A DNA stretch of 7,826 nucleotides from Boseongicola sp. SB0675_bin_26 (GCA_009843725.1 VYCX01000060.1:1-7826), one strand, 5' to 3'; positions 1-7,023 are shown, numbered from the stretch's first letter. The notes: generated from the sequence alone by a model not told the origin. Numbers and translations: made by a program.

Positions 1-627
1 AAGACAACCGCGTTCAACTGCATCAGCAGGACGATGACGCCCACGAGCGGCGAGGTCTGGCTCGACGGCGAGCGAATTGACGGGCTGCGTCCGCACAAGA
101 TCACGGCGAGAGGACTCAGCCGCACCTTCCAGATCTCGCGCAACCTTGCCGACATGACCGTGCTTGAGAACGTCGTCTGCCAGTCGCGGATCAACGGCTG
201 GCGCGACTTCTTCAAGCCGGCGATGAGTCCGGAGGAGATCGACAAGGCCATGGGGATCCTGGACTTTCTCGGGATTACCCGGCTGGCGCATGAGGACGGC
301 GCGAACCTGAGCTTCGGACAGAAGAAGCTGATGGACCTTGCGGCGCTCCTGATGAGCGACCCGAAGATCATCCTGCTCGACGAACCGGCAGGCGGCGTGA
401 ACCCAACCCTCCTGGAGGAGATCATTGGCCACATCCGCGAGCTGAACAGGAACGGGCTGACGGTCCTGATCGTCGAGCACAACATGGATCTCATCATGCG
501 TCTTTCCCACCGCGTCGTGGTCATGGCACAGGGCTGCGTGATTGCCAGCGGCACGCCCGACGAGGTCCGCAACGATCCGGCGGTGCTTGAAGCCTATCTG
601 GGCGGCGCGCAGGAGGTGGCCGCATGA
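1..627 (+). CDS. livG: LivG-like ABC transporter ATPase (5' partial)
   Basis: Cytoplasmic ATP-hydrolysing subunit of a branched-chain-amino-acid-type (HAAT) importer. The reading frame is open from base 1, and its first three codons (K-T-T) are the end of the Walker A loop, so roughly the first 40 residues lie outside the window. The ATG at position 34 is internal and not the start. Counting from base 1, the Q-loop glutamine is near residue 44 (RTFQ), the signature is LSFGQ at 103-107, Walker B is IILLDEP with D127/E128, and the switch histidine is H160 (VEHNMD). The VEHNMD motif and the long stretch between Q-loop and signature are typical of LivG rather than LivF. The signature has F where LSGGQ has G, a position LivG proteins often vary. 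The stop overlaps the next start as ATGA. The family is certain; the transported substrate is unknown. Confidence 0.93.
   Translation, partial: KTTAFNCISRTMTPTSGEVWLDGERIDGLRPHKITARGLSRTFQISRNLADMTVLENVVCQSRINGWRDFFKPAMSPEEIDKAMGILDFLGITRLAHEDGANLSFGQKKLMDLAALLMSDPKIILLDEPAGGVNPTLLEEIIGHIRELNRNGLTVLIVEHNMDLIMRLSHRVVVMAQGCVIASGTPDEVRNDPAVLEAYLGGAQEVAA
611..616 (+). promoter_or_regulatory. Ribosome binding site for the LivF-like gene
   Basis: A full consensus Shine-Dalgarno AGGAGG lies seven bases before the ATG at 624, inside the end of the LivG-like gene. It supports that start, and independent ribosome loading as well as coupling through the ATGA overlap. Confidence 0.85.
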
Positions 628-1352
628 GTGCCCTTCTCCAGGTCTCGAATGTTGTTGCAGGATACGGCGACGGGCCGGCGATCCTGAACGGCGCATCGGT
701 GAAGGTGCAGCCGGGCAAGGTGCACTGCATCATCGGGCCGAACGGCGCCGGAAAGTCGACGCTTCTGAAGGCGATCGTGGGAATGCTCAGGATTCGGGAG
801 GGAGACGTCAGGTTCAAGGGTGAAAGCGTGAAGGGCCTTCGCCCGGACCAGGTCCTGCGCAAGGGCATCTGCTTCGTGCCGCAGGAGCGTGCGTTGTTTC
901 CGAAGATGACGGTGCGCGAAAACCTTCGCATGGGCGGTTATTCGATGCGCGACAAGGTCGAGCTCGAGCGCCGGATCGACGAGATCGAGGCACGGTTCCC
1001 AATCCTGAAGGAACGCCGCGACCAGCACGCCGGAACGCTCTCGGGTGGCCAGCAGCAGACGTTGTCCATGGCACGGACAATGATTCTCAGGCCCGAGATC
1101 GTGATGCTGGACGAGCCGTCGCTGGGACTCGCTCCGAAGATCGTGGCCGAGATCTTCGACATCATGCGAGTCATGACGGAGGACGGGATCACGATCCTGC
1201 TCGTGGAGCAGAACGCGCTGATGGGGCTCAAGCACGCGGACTGGGGCGTCGTGCTCGATCTGGGGCGGACGCTCTTTGAAGGACCTGGACAGGAGATCCT
1301 CAACGATCCGAGAATCCAGGAACTCTATCTCGGCGGCAGGAAGGCGGCTTGA
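624..1352 (+). CDS. livF: LivF-like ABC transporter ATPase
   Basis: Second cytoplasmic ATPase of the HAAT-type importer, expected to pair with the LivG-like subunit beneath the two permeases. It has 242 residues, within the usual LivF length. All nucleotide-binding motifs are visible: Walker A GPNGAGKST (38-46), Q-loop Q87 (FVPQ), signature LSGGQ (139-143), Walker B IVMLDEP with D163/E164, and VEQNA at 194-198. Glutamine in place of the switch histidine (Q196) is the norm in LivF and not a defect. The C-terminal ELYLGG is also a LivF hallmark. The start is fixed by AGGAGG seven bases upstream and a four-base overlap with the preceding stop. Both ATPase genes precede the permeases, unlike the E. 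coli liv order, where permeases come first. Confidence 0.95.
   Translation: MSALLQVSNVVAGYGDGPAILNGASVKVQPGKVHCIIGPNGAGKSTLLKAIVGMLRIREGDVRFKGESVKGLRPDQVLRKGICFVPQERALFPKMTVRENLRMGGYSMRDKVELERRIDEIEARFPILKERRDQHAGTLSGGQQQTLSMARTMILRPEIVMLDEPSLGLAPKIVAEIFDIMRVMTEDGITILLVEQNALMGLKHADWGVVLDLGRTLFEGPGQEILNDPRIQELYLGGRKAA
1338..1344 (+). promoter_or_regulatory. Ribosome binding site deciding the LivH start
   Basis: AGGAAGG lies ten bases before the ATG at 1355 but only four before an in-frame TTG at 1349. The spacing favours the ATG as the true start. Confidence 0.6.
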
Positions 1353-1354
1353 CC

Positions 1355-2233
1355 ATGGCGGACATGATTCAGATTCTGGTGCTGGGTCTCGCCCTTGGCG
1401 GAGTCTACGCATTGATGGGGTCGGGGCTTTCGCTGGTCTTCGGGGTCATGCGGATCGTGAACCTCGCGCACCCCTCGCTTGTCATGGCGGGGGCCTACAT
1501 CGCGTACTGGGCTTTCCGGCTTGGCGGAGTGGATCCCATGGTGACCTTGCCTGTCGCCCTTGTCATTCTGGCGGCGACGGGAGTGCTTCTTTACAAGCTC
1601 GTGTTCGAACGCGAGGCTCGGTCGGCAAAGTACTCCGAGATGACGGTGCTGCTGACATTCGCCCTGGCGATGGTCGTCGAAGGTGCGCTCGGCACGGCCT
1701 TCACCAACACCCAACGCGTCACCTCGCCTGACTACGCCACGGACGCCTTCTTCATCGGAAGCGTCTTCATTCCGAAGGGCCAGCTCTATTCCGGGATCGT
1801 GTCCCTCACCATCATCTCCGCGCTGGCGCTCTTCCTGAAGTTCTCGGCTTTCGGAAACGCGATCCGCGCGACGACCCAGAACCGCGATGCGGCCGAGCTC
1901 CTCGGTGTCAACGTCAACCTTGTTGGACTCGTGAGCTTTGCCATCGGCATCGGGCTTGCCGGCGCGGCCGGCGCGCTCGTCAGCTTCGTCTTTTCCTTTT
2001 TCCCGGCGAAGCATTGGGAGTGGATCGCAATCCTGATGTCCCTTGTTGTCCTGGGCGGCATGGGCTCGATTCTCGGGACCGTGCTGGCGGCTTTCATCCT
2101 TTCGATAGTCGCTGCCTATGTCGGATTCTTCTTCGGTGCGACATGGTCGACGTTGACCTTCTTCGTCGCACTCTTCGTCGTGCTTCTGGTGCGGCCGCAA
2201 GGCCTCTTTGGCGAAAAGCCGGAGCTTGCCTGA
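1355..2233 (+). CDS. livH: LivH-like branched-chain-type ABC permease
   Basis: Inner-membrane permease of the HAAT importer, expected to pair with the LivM-like protein to form the channel. It has 292 residues from the ATG, the usual LivH size, and is hydrophobic along most of its length, with about eight membrane segments. Family marks are GVYALMGSGLSLVFGVMRIVNLAH near residues 16-39 (with P40 where many homologues have G), the ATPase-contact loop around AIRATTQNRDAAELLGVN (169-186), GGMGSILG (234-241) and the closing LVRPQGLFG (278-286). A TTG six bases earlier would add two residues and overlap the LivF stop, but its spacing from the ribosome binding site is poor. The stop overlaps the next start by one base (TGATG), so translation is probably coupled. 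Confidence 0.94.
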   Translation: MADMIQILVLGLALGGVYALMGSGLSLVFGVMRIVNLAHPSLVMAGAYIAYWAFRLGGVDPMVTLPVALVILAATGVLLYKLVFEREARSAKYSEMTVLLTFALAMVVEGALGTAFTNTQRVTSPDYATDAFFIGSVFIPKGQLYSGIVSLTIISALALFLKFSAFGNAIRATTQNRDAAELLGVNVNLVGLVSFAIGIGLAGAAGALVSFVFSFFPAKHWEWIAILMSLVVLGGMGSILGTVLAAFILSIVAAYVGFFFGATWSTLTFFVALFVVLLVRPQGLFGEKPELA

Positions 2234-3264
2234 TGCCGAACATCGACACCGACGACATCCTCGAACAACGGCGCGCATACAATGAGATGCTGGCGCAGGC
2301 TGCGGACAAGACCCGTGCCGTGTGGTTCCCGATGGCCATCATGGCGGTCCTGCTGGCGCTGCCTGCGCTGCAGTTCGTCGGGAACTACAACTACCTGATC
2401 CATCTTGTGCTGTTCACGGCTTCCTACGTTGTGATGGCCTCGGGCTGGAACGTCCTTGGCGGGTTCACCGGCTACATCTCGCTGGGTCACAACGTGTTCT
2501 TTGCTGTCGGCGGGTACTTTGCGGGCATGGCGTTTGCCCGGCTCGACATATCGACGATCATTCTTGCGCCGGTCGCGGGGCTTGTCGCGGGTGCGCTGGG
2601 CTATCTCATCGGCTTGATCACGCTCCGCGTGCGCGGGCCGTCCTTCATCATCTCCTCGCTGGCGCTGGTCATGATCTTCCGGATATTCTTTGAAAACTGG
2701 GAGTTCGTGGGCGGCGCTGCCGGCGTGGCGCTAAAGGCGAACAGCTTGCCCGTCGAATGGGCAAAGCTGCCTTACTACTACGCCTTCATCGTGATGGCGG
2801 CCTTTGCGGTCTGGGCCTCCTACCGGATCAAGCACTCGAAGTTCGGGCTGGGGCTGAGAGCAATCTCGAAGGACGAGATCAAGAGCGAGAGCGCTGGCAT
2901 CGACACGCGGTTCTACAAGGTCATGGCCTTCGCGATCTCGGCCTTTTTCGTGGGCATGGCGGGCGCTGTCTGGGGCGAATACCTCACCTACATTCGACCG
3001 AACATCTTCCTGATCATCCTCGTCAGCGTGAACATGGTGCTGATGTGCATCCTGGGCGGGAAGGGGACCATTGCCGGTCCGGTGATCGGTGCTGTGCTGA
3101 TCGTGGCCTTCAACGAGTTCTTCGTGGCGACTCTTGGCGCTTCCGAGATCAACATCCTGGCGACCGGGCTCATCATGATGCTCTGCCTGATGTTCTTCCC
3201 GCTCGGCATCGTAGGCACGCTCGCGAGGCATCGGAAGCTGCCACGAATATTGAACTGGGACTGA
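2233..3264 (+). CDS. livM: LivM-like branched-chain-type ABC permease
   Basis: Second inner-membrane permease of the importer, 343 residues. A soluble, charged N-terminal arm of about 28 residues is followed by eight or more membrane segments. Family marks are GWNVLGGFTGYISLGHNVFF (71-90, matching the LivM SLGH motif), LRVRGPSF (131-138), the ATPase-contact loop GLRAISKDEIKSESAGID (207-224) and GGKGTIAGPVIGA (275-287). The start at 2233 is preferred because GGAG sits eight bases upstream (2221-2224) and the ATG overlaps the LivH stop. The frame stays open back to 2014, but that stretch lies over LivH coding sequence and does not resemble the family. With this gene the importer lacks only its periplasmic binding protein, which must lie outside the window if it is linked. 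Confidence 0.94.
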   Translation: MPNIDTDDILEQRRAYNEMLAQAADKTRAVWFPMAIMAVLLALPALQFVGNYNYLIHLVLFTASYVVMASGWNVLGGFTGYISLGHNVFFAVGGYFAGMAFARLDISTIILAPVAGLVAGALGYLIGLITLRVRGPSFIISSLALVMIFRIFFENWEFVGGAAGVALKANSLPVEWAKLPYYYAFIVMAAFAVWASYRIKHSKFGLGLRAISKDEIKSESAGIDTRFYKVMAFAISAFFVGMAGAVWGEYLTYIRPNIFLIILVSVNMVLMCILGGKGTIAGPVIGAVLIVAFNEFFVATLGASEINILATGLIMMLCLMFFPLGIVGTLARHRKLPRILNWD

Positions 3265-3265
3265 A

Positions 3266-4051
3266 ATGGCCGAGTTCGTCCTTTACAACGCTCCCCAGTC
3301 GACCTGCAGTCAGCGCGTCCGCTACGCGCTTCATGCAAAGGGGACTGCGTTCGAGGAACACAAGCTCGATCTCTTCGCGGGCGACCAGCTGAAACCCGAA
3401 TACCTTGCACTCAACCCCAATGGCGTGGTGCCTGCGCTGGTGCATGACGGCGTGCCGGTGATCGACAGCGCGGTGATCCTGGAATACCTTGAGGACGTCT
3501 TCCCGGATGTTGCGCCGATGCGCCCCGAGGATCCCAAGGACGTTGCCCGGCTCCGGGCCATGATGCGCTTCGTCGACGAAGTCCCGACGCCCGCCGTGCG
3601 CGTGCCGTCGTACAACCTCGCCTTCCTGCCGCATTTCCAGTCGATGTCGGAGGAGGCGTTCCAGGCGCTTTGCGACAGCAAGCCGCTGCGCCGCGAGTTC
3701 CTCATGCGCATGGGCCGGACCGGTTTTCCTCAGAAGGACATGGACGAAGCATTGGGGCGGCTTCGTCGCGGCGTGGAACGGCTGGCCCGCTGGCTCGAAG
3801 AAAGCGGCGGTGCCTGGGCCATGGGCGACAGGTTCAGTCTCGCGGACATCGCCATAATGCCAGTGATCGTCCGGATGGATGACATCAATCTCGGGTCGGT
3901 CTGGGACGACGTGCCCGCGGTTTCCGCGTGGCTGGACCGCATCAGGTCAACGGATCCCTTCGGAAAGACATACTATCACGGCTCGCTCCTCACCGAAAAG
4001 TACCCCCACCTGGCCGAGCTTGCACGCTCGAAGGCCAAGCGGAGCGCGTAG
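3266..4051 (+). CDS. Glutathione S-transferase family protein, LigF/beta-etherase-like layout
   Basis: Predicted cytoplasmic glutathione-dependent enzyme, 261 residues, longer than the common bacterial GST of about 200-220. The N-terminal thioredoxin-fold half (about 1-80) has S12-T-C-S15 after strand 1, where the catalytic Ser or Cys sits, the cis-proline loop NGVVPAL (P56), and the glutathione-contact motif D67-S68 with AVILEYLED after it. The all-helical half carries the N-capping box FSLADI (S191, D194). The extra length, plus EYLEDVFP, RPEDP, MSEEAF and GFPQKDMDE, resembles the Sphingobium beta-aryl-etherase LigF as I remember it. That is resemblance rather than proof of the reaction; isomerase or dehalogenase activity is possible. 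It starts one base after the LivM stop with only a weak GGGA (3257-3260), so it probably relies on coupling. Confidence 0.85.
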   Translation: MAEFVLYNAPQSTCSQRVRYALHAKGTAFEEHKLDLFAGDQLKPEYLALNPNGVVPALVHDGVPVIDSAVILEYLEDVFPDVAPMRPEDPKDVARLRAMMRFVDEVPTPAVRVPSYNLAFLPHFQSMSEEAFQALCDSKPLRREFLMRMGRTGFPQKDMDEALGRLRRGVERLARWLEESGGAWAMGDRFSLADIAIMPVIVRMDDINLGSVWDDVPAVSAWLDRIRSTDPFGKTYYHGSLLTEKYPHLAELARSKAKRSA

Positions 4052-4052
4052 G

Positions 4053-4499
4053 ATGCAGGTGCTTGGCTTCATGCTTGCCGCCATTGCGGTCGGTGCGATG
4101 ATCACGGTCCAGCCCGCCATGAATGCGATCATTGCACGACATGTCGGCAGCGCCTTCGTCGCGACATCAATCTCGATATTGGTGGCGTTTTTCTGCAGCC
4201 TTCTCGTGGTCGCGTTGTCCGGCGTCGGGCGCGCCGCTCCGGCAACGCTCGCCGCCATCCCGTGGTGGGCCTATCTGGGTGGCGTGGTCGGAGCGATCTT
4301 CGTCGGATCGGGCGTGGTCCTCGCCCCGGCGACAGGCGCCCTGGCGTTCTTCGTGTGCATCGTTGCCGGGCAGCTGGTCGGTTCCATTGTTGTTGACCAT
4401 TACGGCGCCTTCGGCATGGCCGTGCGCGAGATTTCCTGGTCGCGACTCGCAGGCGTATTCCTGGTGCTGGCCGGGGCCGTGCTGGTAGGCAGGGGGTGA
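4053..4499 (+). CDS. YdcZ-type (DUF606) DMT-superfamily membrane protein
   Basis: Small inner-membrane protein of 148 residues with about five hydrophobic segments (roughly 3-24, 34-56, 72-91, 95-115 and 131-146). It matches the YdcZ/DUF606 branch of the drug/metabolite transporter superfamily in length and in motifs: QPAMNAIIARHVGSAF (20-35), PWWAYLGG (70-77), VLAPATGA (89-96), AGQLVGSIVVDHYG (105-118) and a closing RLAGVFLVLAGAVLVGRG (131-148). Such half-size proteins probably act as dimers or with a partner; their substrates are mostly unknown. The start is chosen by homology and by GGAG (4041-4044) eight bases upstream. The same frame is open earlier, but only over the GST gene. It begins one base after the GST stop. 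In this operon it could export a product or be a second uptake route; that is inference. Confidence 0.87.
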   Translation: MQVLGFMLAAIAVGAMITVQPAMNAIIARHVGSAFVATSISILVAFFCSLLVVALSGVGRAAPATLAAIPWWAYLGGVVGAIFVGSGVVLAPATGALAFFVCIVAGQLVGSIVVDHYGAFGMAVREISWSRLAGVFLVLAGAVLVGRG

Positions 4500-4502
4500 G
4501 GC

Positions 4503-5585
4503 ATGGCGAGCGCCGGTCGTGACGAACGGGATCCGCGCATCGGCACGGCAGCGGCGCACTGGTCGCACCGGATGGTGACGAACGGCGTGCCGCTTGCCGA
4601 TTTCGAGGACGTGACCGGGTCGATCTCTCGTTGGGACGAGTGGTGTCCTGCCTGGGTCGCGCGCGGGAATGTCCATGACGACCTTGCAGCCACAGCCGAA
4701 GCCGAAGGGCGGCTGCGCAGCGCGGGCGAGCATTACGCCACCGCTGCCATATGCTATCACTTCGGCAAGTTCCTCTTCGTTCACGATCCGGACCAGATGC
4801 GGGACGCGCACGACCTGGCGATTGCGGCCCATGGCCGGGCCTTGCCGTACATGGATCCTCCCGGCGAGCGGGTGGCGATCCCGTACGACGACACGCGCCT
4901 GGCTGGCGTCTTGCGCAAGCCGCGCGGCGTGGAAGGACCCGCGGTTGTCGTCATGTGCATGGGCCTCGACAGCACGAAGGAGGAGATGCGCACCAACGAG
5001 GCCGTGTTCCTCGACAGGGGCATGGCCACGCTGGCATTCGACGGTCCAGGACAGGGGGAGGCGGAATACGGGCTTCCGATCAGGCCCGACTATGAAGCGC
5101 CGGTTGCTTCGGTCATCGACTGGCTCGAAGAAAGGGGCGATGTCGACACCGGGCGCGTCGGGCTTTGGGGAGTCAGCCTTGGCGGCTACTATGCTCCGCG
5201 CGCCGCAGCCTTCGAAAGGCGCGTGCGGGCCTGCATTTCGCTCACCGGCCCTTTCGACTTTTCCGAGGCTTTCCGGCATGCACCAGACCTTACTCGCGCG
5301 GCCTTCGTTGCCCGCAGCCATTCACCAGATGAACACGCGGCGGCAGGCGTTGCGCGGCGGATGAATCTCGCCGAAGTCGCGCATCGCATCGAGTGTCCGA
5401 CCTACATCGTCGGCGGCGCTCTGGATCGGGTGATCCCGCCCGAGCACGCAAGGCGACTCGCCAATGCGGTCTCCGGTCCTGCGGAGTTGAACATGGTCGA
5501 GGACGGCACGCATGTGGTCAACAATCGTCCCTACAGGTATCGCCCAGCGTCAGCGGACTGGATGGCGAGGCAACTGCATGTCTGA
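4503..5585 (+). CDS. Alpha/beta hydrolase, 2,6-dihydroxypseudooxynicotine hydrolase-like
   Basis: Predicted cytoplasmic serine hydrolase of 360 residues. An N-terminal helical cap (about 1-115, with RWDEWCPAW at 43-51 and YHFGKFLFVHDPDQM at 85-99) precedes an alpha/beta hydrolase core starting near VAIPYDDTRLAGVL (124-137). The triad can be read as S225 in GVSLGG, D308 in GALDRVIP and H337 in EDGTHVVNN. As I recall, the Arthrobacter 2,6-dihydroxypseudooxynicotine hydrolase triad is S217/D300/H329, each exactly eight lower, so the two proteins appear collinear through the core. That enzyme cleaves a C-C bond in nicotine breakdown; relatives include FrsA-like esterases. The substrate here is probably different, since no nicotine genes are seen. 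There is no signal peptide. It starts three bases after the previous stop, behind a purine-rich AGGGGG (4491-4496). Confidence 0.88.
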   Translation: MASAGRDERDPRIGTAAAHWSHRMVTNGVPLADFEDVTGSISRWDEWCPAWVARGNVHDDLAATAEAEGRLRSAGEHYATAAICYHFGKFLFVHDPDQMRDAHDLAIAAHGRALPYMDPPGERVAIPYDDTRLAGVLRKPRGVEGPAVVVMCMGLDSTKEEMRTNEAVFLDRGMATLAFDGPGQGEAEYGLPIRPDYEAPVASVIDWLEERGDVDTGRVGLWGVSLGGYYAPRAAAFERRVRACISLTGPFDFSEAFRHAPDLTRAAFVARSHSPDEHAAAGVARRMNLAEVAHRIECPTYIVGGALDRVIPPEHARRLANAVSGPAELNMVEDGTHVVNNRPYRYRPASADWMARQLHV

Positions 5586-5648
5586 GCCTGGTCGACGAAT
5601 GTCCGAAGTGGATGAGAATCGTGCTGAGCGAGGCTGGCTTTGAGATAG

Positions 5649-5660
5649 GCTGGCGCCAGC
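5649..5660. repeat. Perfect 12-base palindrome in the operon's only long gap
   Basis: GCTGGCGCCAGC reads the same on both strands and does not extend beyond twelve bases. It lies 56 bases before the M24 start, in the 130-base gap. It could be a site for a dimeric regulator, but with no loop it is a poor RNA hairpin. GC-rich DNA gives such palindromes by chance, so function is unproven. Confidence 0.35.
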
Positions 5661-5676
5661 AATGAACCGAAACGCG

Positions 5677-5697
5677 GGCGGCCGGGCACGGGCCGCC
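5677..5697 (+). other. GC-rich hairpin upstream of the M24 gene
   Basis: GGCGGCC (5677-5683) and GGCCGCC (5691-5697) are perfect inverted copies around the seven-base loop GGGCACG. No run of T follows, so it is not a standard intrinsic terminator. It ends six bases before the purine-rich ribosome binding site of the M24 gene, so it might shield transcript ends or affect translation. All seven stem pairs are G-C. Confidence 0.5.
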
Positions 5698-5702
5698 ACT
5701 TG

Positions 5703-5710
5703 AGAGGAAG
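5703..5710 (+). promoter_or_regulatory. Ribosome binding site for the M24 gene
   Basis: AGAGGAAG, with its AGGA core seven bases before the ATG at 5716, is a good Shine-Dalgarno. It indicates independent translation after the gap rather than coupling. Confidence 0.75.
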
Positions 5711-5715
5711 CCGAC

Positions 5716-7023
5716 ATGAACGTACACAACACAGCTCTGACCCCCAATGTCCTGTCTCCGCAGGACCTTCAGCCGAACTGGAACTGGGAGGGCCGCCTGC
5801 CGGCCTGGGGCCACACTTCGGTCGACTTCGAGCGCCGCGTCGACCACGACCGCCTGCGCCGCTATCGCCTCAGCCGAACCCGCGAGGCGCTGAAGGCATC
5901 CGACTGCGGGACGCTCCTGCTCTTCGACGTCAACAACATCCGCTACGTCTCAGGCACCAAGATCGGCGAATGGGAACGGGACAAGATGTGCCGCTTCGCG
6001 CTTCTGACGGGTGACGACTCGCCCTACGTCTGGGATTTCGGCTCTGCGGCAGTGCACCACAGGAAATACTCCGACTGGCTCGAGCCGGACCATTGCCGCG
6101 CTGGCGTCGTCGGCATGCGCGGGACGATCCCGCCGTCCTTCGGGCTGATGAAGCACTATGCCGAGGAGATCGCCGGCCTCATCCGCGAAGCCGGCATGGC
6201 CGAGATGCCCGTCGGCGTCGACTACGCCGAAACGGCGATGTTCCACGCGCTGCAGGACGCCGGGCTCAAGATCGTTGATGGACAGCAAGTCATGCTGGGC
6301 GCGCGCGAAATCAAGAACTGGGACGAGATCCAGCTCCTGACGCAGGCCGCCAGCATGGTCGATGGCGTCTACCACATGATCTACGAGGAACTGAAGCCGG
6401 GCGTTCGCGAGAATGACATCGTGGCGCTGTCCAACAAGATGCTCTACGAGATGGGCTCGGACGACGTCGAGGCGATCAACGCGATCAGCGGCGAACGCTG
6501 CAACCCGCACCCGCACAACTTCACCGACCGGTATTTCCGCCCCGGCGACCAGGCGTTCTTCGACATCCTGCAATCCTACCAGGGGTACCGGACCTGCTAC
6601 TACAGGACATTCAACATCGGCAGGGCGACGCCAGTGCAGCATGACGCCTACACGAAGGCCCGCGAATGGCTGGATCTCGCGATCGACGCGATCAAGCCGG
6701 GCGTGACCACTGACAACGTGGCGAAGCTCTGGCCGGCGGCGCAGGACTACGGCTTTCCTGACGAGCTTTCGGCGTTCGGCCTGCAGTTCGGGCACGGGCT
6801 GGGTCTCGCGCTGCACGAGCGCCCGATCATCTCCCGCGCGGTCAGCCTGGAGAATCCCATGGAAATCCAGACCGGCATGGTGTTCGCGCTGGAGACCTAC
6901 TGCCCGGCGGCAGACGGCTTCTCTGCAGCCCGGATCGAGGAGGAGGTCGTCGTCACGGACAAGGGCTGCGAGGTGATCTCGCTCTTCCCGGCTGAAGAGC
7001 TGCCCATCTCCAATCGCTACTGA
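5716..7023 (+). CDS. M24 (creatinase / Xaa-Pro peptidase fold) family protein with altered metal site
   Basis: Predicted cytoplasmic enzyme of 435 residues with a creatinase-type N-terminal domain (about 45-190, with LLLFDVNNIRYVSG at 67-80) and a C-terminal pita-bread domain (about 200-425). The canonical fold binds two metals through Asp, Asp, His, Glu, Glu. Here the first Asp (D283 in AFFDI), His (H360 in GHGLG), Glu (E392 in FALE) and Glu (E408 in ARIEEE) are present, as are H267 and the HERP motif (H367). The second Asp, expected in GYxxDxTRT, is C294 in GYRTCYYRTF. A true dimetal aminopeptidase is therefore doubtful; a single-metal, metal-free (creatinase-like) or lyase role, as in the M24 relatives ectoine hydrolase and DMSP lyase DddP, is more likely. 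The operon context suggests it acts on a small metabolite. Family firm, reaction unknown. Confidence 0.88.
   Translation: MNVHNTALTPNVLSPQDLQPNWNWEGRLPAWGHTSVDFERRVDHDRLRRYRLSRTREALKASDCGTLLLFDVNNIRYVSGTKIGEWERDKMCRFALLTGDDSPYVWDFGSAAVHHRKYSDWLEPDHCRAGVVGMRGTIPPSFGLMKHYAEEIAGLIREAGMAEMPVGVDYAETAMFHALQDAGLKIVDGQQVMLGAREIKNWDEIQLLTQAASMVDGVYHMIYEELKPGVRENDIVALSNKMLYEMGSDDVEAINAISGERCNPHPHNFTDRYFRPGDQAFFDILQSYQGYRTCYYRTFNIGRATPVQHDAYTKAREWLDLAIDAIKPGVTTDNVAKLWPAAQDYGFPDELSAFGLQFGHGLGLALHERPIISRAVSLENPMEIQTGMVFALETYCPAADGFSAARIEEEVVVTDKGCEVISLFPAEELPISNRY

Noticed and set aside
594..1412. Long minus-strand open frame over the LivF-like gene
   Set aside because: It lies opposite a gene with complete ABC ATPase motifs. 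Its translation is rich in Arg, His and Asp with no family pattern, as expected of antisense frames in GC-rich DNA.
2014..2232. Upstream extension of the LivM-like gene
   Set aside because: The added 73 residues would overlap LivH coding sequence and do not look like the family. The ATG at 2233 has a ribosome binding site and the usual stop/start overlap.
1325..2278. Long minus-strand open frame over the LivH-like gene
   Set aside because: Charged, low-order translation opposite a clear permease; no ribosome binding site or recognisable domain.
4503..5585. Calling this region a nicotine-degradation cluster
   Set aside because: Only the hydrolase resembles a nicotine pathway enzyme. No nicotine oxidase, dehydrogenase or pyridine hydroxylase genes are present.
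5677..5697. Intrinsic terminator between hydrolase and M24 genes
   Set aside because: The stem is strong, but no T-rich run follows it and a ribosome binding site comes directly after, so termination here is not supported.
5586..5715. Small coding frames in the gap, such as the ATG at 5599 (14 codons)
   Set aside because: Very short, without a convincing ribosome binding site or recognisable sequence.
5716..7023. Calling the M24 gene dddP (DMSP lyase) or doeA (ectoine hydrolase)
   Set aside because: It shares the fold and general length, but the second-aspartate position (D307 in DddP as I recall) is Cys here and no other DMSP or ectoine genes are visible.
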